A stretch of 64,000 bases of DNA from Tieghemiomyces parasiticus (taxonomy: Eukaryota; Kickxellomycota; Dimargaritomycetes; Dimargaritales; Dimargaritaceae), in contig JANBPT010000128.1 in the NCBI GenBank assembly GCA_027575765.1, positions 1-64,000 on the forward strand, in the 5' to 3' direction. Below the pieces are notes generated by a model that worked only from the letters and a program-made list of their open reading frames with translations, searched no databases and had not been told where the DNA came from. Of the stretch, positions 62,591-64,000 are shown one piece after another. The position numbers were made by a program, and so were the translations under genes. Numbering within the stretch: position 1 is the stretch's first letter; every line of letters begins with the position of its first letter.

Positions 62591-64000
62591 ATGGACATCG
62601 ATCAGGTCCCACCGACCGCCGGGCCCGGGACCTCCTACGCCAGCGCATCCGCGGACCCCAACGCCATGGTCGCTAAGGACCTGGTAATCCAGGCCGCCAA
62701 GGAGATCGAGAAGCAGGCTGAGGCCGACCTGAAGTACCCCGACACTGACATTGCCCTTCAGGCCTCCACGTCAGGCGACTACACACCACCGCTGTTTCCA
62801 GGCTGGGAACTCTTCCAGAAGACGCGGTCGATACCCCTCCCTGATGACTTGTTCGACCAGTACGACCTCCTGCATTGTCGCTGCTTCATGGGCCTGTTCC
62901 CCGAGATCAACCGTGCCTGGATCACCATTGACCACCGCCTGTTTCTGTGGAACTATACTGACGGCAAGGAATTCCATTCGTACTCTGAGCAGGACCAGAT
63001 CATCGTCAGTGTTGCCCTAGTTCGGCCCAAGCCTGGCGTCCTGGACGATAATGTCAACTTTCTGTTGGTGTTCGCCACCCCGCTCGAGGTCATCATGCTC
63101 GGGATTGCCGCCCGTAACGGCAAGTCGAAACCTGGCGGTGAGGTGACCTTTTATACGACCCAGCTCGCCGTGGCAACCGACAACGTGACCATGCAGCACA
63201 TCGCTGGTACGGCAGACGGCCGGATTTTCATGTCCGGCAGCGACCATCACATCTACGAGGTGCTCTACGACCGGGAGGAGGGCTGGTTCAGCCGGCGCTG
63301 CCGCAAGGTCAACCTCACCGCTCCCGCCCTCTCGTACCTGATGCCCAGCTTCTTACGCGACACAACAGACGACTCGGTGACCCAGCTTCTGGTCGATGAC
63401 ACTCGGCGCCTGGTATTCACATTGTCCCGCAAATCTCACATCGAGGCGTTCTATCTGGGCCCCCAAGGGACCGAGTTCCACCGGGTGGCCCGGAACGACC
63501 AGATCTGCAACCAGCTCCTGGCACTCTGCCCGTCGGCGTCCTACGTGCACCGCGACCAGTTTGTGATTGTAGCCCTGCACGCCGTGCCGGCTTACGAGTC
63601 CAAACGATTCCACCTCATGGCGTCTACGTCAACCGGGTACCGCCTTTACTTCTCCACCACGCCGCGCGAGCACCGATTCGCCGCGGTCGGATACGGTGGC
63701 GCCCCCGCCGACCGGACCGCGAACGCCCCACCCTCAACCCTAGAACTTGTACATGTCCGCGTTCCCCCGCAGTCGACGTTAACCACAGGCGACACGCGTT
63801 CCATGGCCAACCCGCATCTGGATGTACATTGCGCCTTCGCCGGCCGCGGCATCTACCTGGGAGCCAGCGGACTAGGGGACGCGACCGACACCCTACTCAC
63901 TCTGGGCAGTGACTCGGGCCGGATGCAGCGGTTCGCCACCAATCAGAAGCGGCCCACCCTCATCGAATTCAACACGGCCGTCGGCATCGAGGGCAAGACG
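62591..64000 (+). CDS. NUP170: Nucleoporin Nup155/Nup170 family, N-terminal part (cut by window end)
   Basis: The frame is open from ATG 62591 to the last base: 470 codons with no stop. Nup155/Nup157/Nup170 are inner-ring scaffold nucleoporins with an N-terminal beta-propeller and a C-terminal alpha-solenoid, usually 1,300-1,500 residues, so about one third is present. Diagnostic segments: an acidic helical start, FDQYDLLHCRCFMGLFPEI, RAWITIDHRLFLWNYTDG, IIVSVALVRPKPGVL, LLVFATPLEVIMLGI, HIAGTADGRIFMSGSD, HHIYEVLYDREEGWFSRRC and LVDDTRRLVFTLSRKSHIEAF, all typical of the propeller. The last visible residues (FNTAVGIEGKT) match the point where homologues continue towards the solenoid. Confidence 0.93.
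   Translation, partial: MDIDQVPPTAGPGTSYASASADPNAMVAKDLVIQAAKEIEKQAEADLKYPDTDIALQASTSGDYTPPLFPGWELFQKTRSIPLPDDLFDQYDLLHCRCFMGLFPEINRAWITIDHRLFLWNYTDGKEFHSYSEQDQIIVSVALVRPKPGVLDDNVNFLLVFATPLEVIMLGIAARNGKSKPGGEVTFYTTQLAVATDNVTMQHIAGTADGRIFMSGSDHHIYEVLYDREEGWFSRRCRKVNLTAPALSYLMPSFLRDTTDDSVTQLLVDDTRRLVFTLSRKSHIEAFYLGPQGTEFHRVARNDQICNQLLALCPSASYVHRDQFVIVALHAVPAYESKRFHLMASTSTGYRLYFSTTPREHRFAAVGYGGAPADRTANAPPSTLELVHVRVPPQSTLTTGDTRSMANPHLDVHCAFAGRGIYLGASGLGDATDTLLTLGSDSGRMQRFATNQKRPTLIEFNTAVGIEGKT

Overview
This window is nuclear DNA of a fungus. It has GC-rich, mostly short-intron protein genes with GT-AG (and one GC-AG) splice sites. The gene set is typical of fungi: Cns1/TTC4, Dbp8, Ksh1, Ipi1, cell-wall-type secreted repeat proteins and MFS sugar transporters. 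The presence of Arp2/3, a UBE3D-type E3, both spliceosomal cyclophilins and several very large PPR-like proteins suggests an early-diverging lineage, possibly Zoopagomycota/Kickxellomycotina. That placement is an inference. I see no bacterial operon, CRISPR array or phage. One assembly gap of 96 N lies at 41908-42003.

Layout. 1-2.5 kb: AT-richer DNA without a convincing gene. 2.5-3.3 kb: small spliced gene of unknown function. 3.7-6.4 kb: mitochondrial-type PPR protein. 6.9-7.4 kb: KSH1 (three exons). 9.2-11.0 kb: ALG11. 11.2-12.5 kb (-): Obg-type GTPase MTG2. 13.1-14.2 kb: CNS1/TTC4. 14.4-15.3 kb (-) and 15.7-17.3 kb (+): Arp2/3 subunits ARPC4 and ARPC1, head to head. 17.6-18.2 kb (-): small coiled-coil protein. 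18.7-21.3 kb (-): UBE3D-like E3, seven exons. 21.8-25.0 kb: second PPR-like protein. 25.6-27.2 kb: DBP8. 27.8-29.0 kb: conserved-looking unknown. 29-40.4 kb: gene-poor stretch with one tRNA-Gly(GCC), a small secreted peptide gene and weaker candidates. 40.4-42.2 kb: secreted T/P/V/E repeat protein with the gap. 43.6-47.5 kb: two spliceosome-type cyclophilins in tandem (PPIL4-like, PPWD1-like). 47.7-51.2 kb (-): nine-exon IPI1/TEX10. 51.6-56.2 kb: a 1,510-residue PPR-like protein. 56.3-57.5 kb (-): RCC1-repeat protein. 57.8-60.0 kb (-): MFS sugar transporter. 60.9-61.1 kb (-): second small secreted peptide. 62.6 kb to the end: NUP155/NUP170, cut by the window edge.

Functions cluster loosely. 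Ribosome assembly is represented by DBP8, IPI1 and MTG2; mitochondrial gene expression by three PPR-like proteins and MTG2; actin nucleation by ARPC4 and ARPC1; pre-mRNA splicing by two cyclophilins; and the secretory pathway and cell surface by KSH1, ALG11, the repeat protein and the small secreted peptides. Four gene pairs are divergent with about 440-515 bp between start codons. Convergent pairs are very tight (85-285 bp), in contrast to the 11-kb gene-poor stretch. Exon models were built by hand from splice consensus, reading-phase agreement and remembered family sequences; none has been tested against transcripts or databases.
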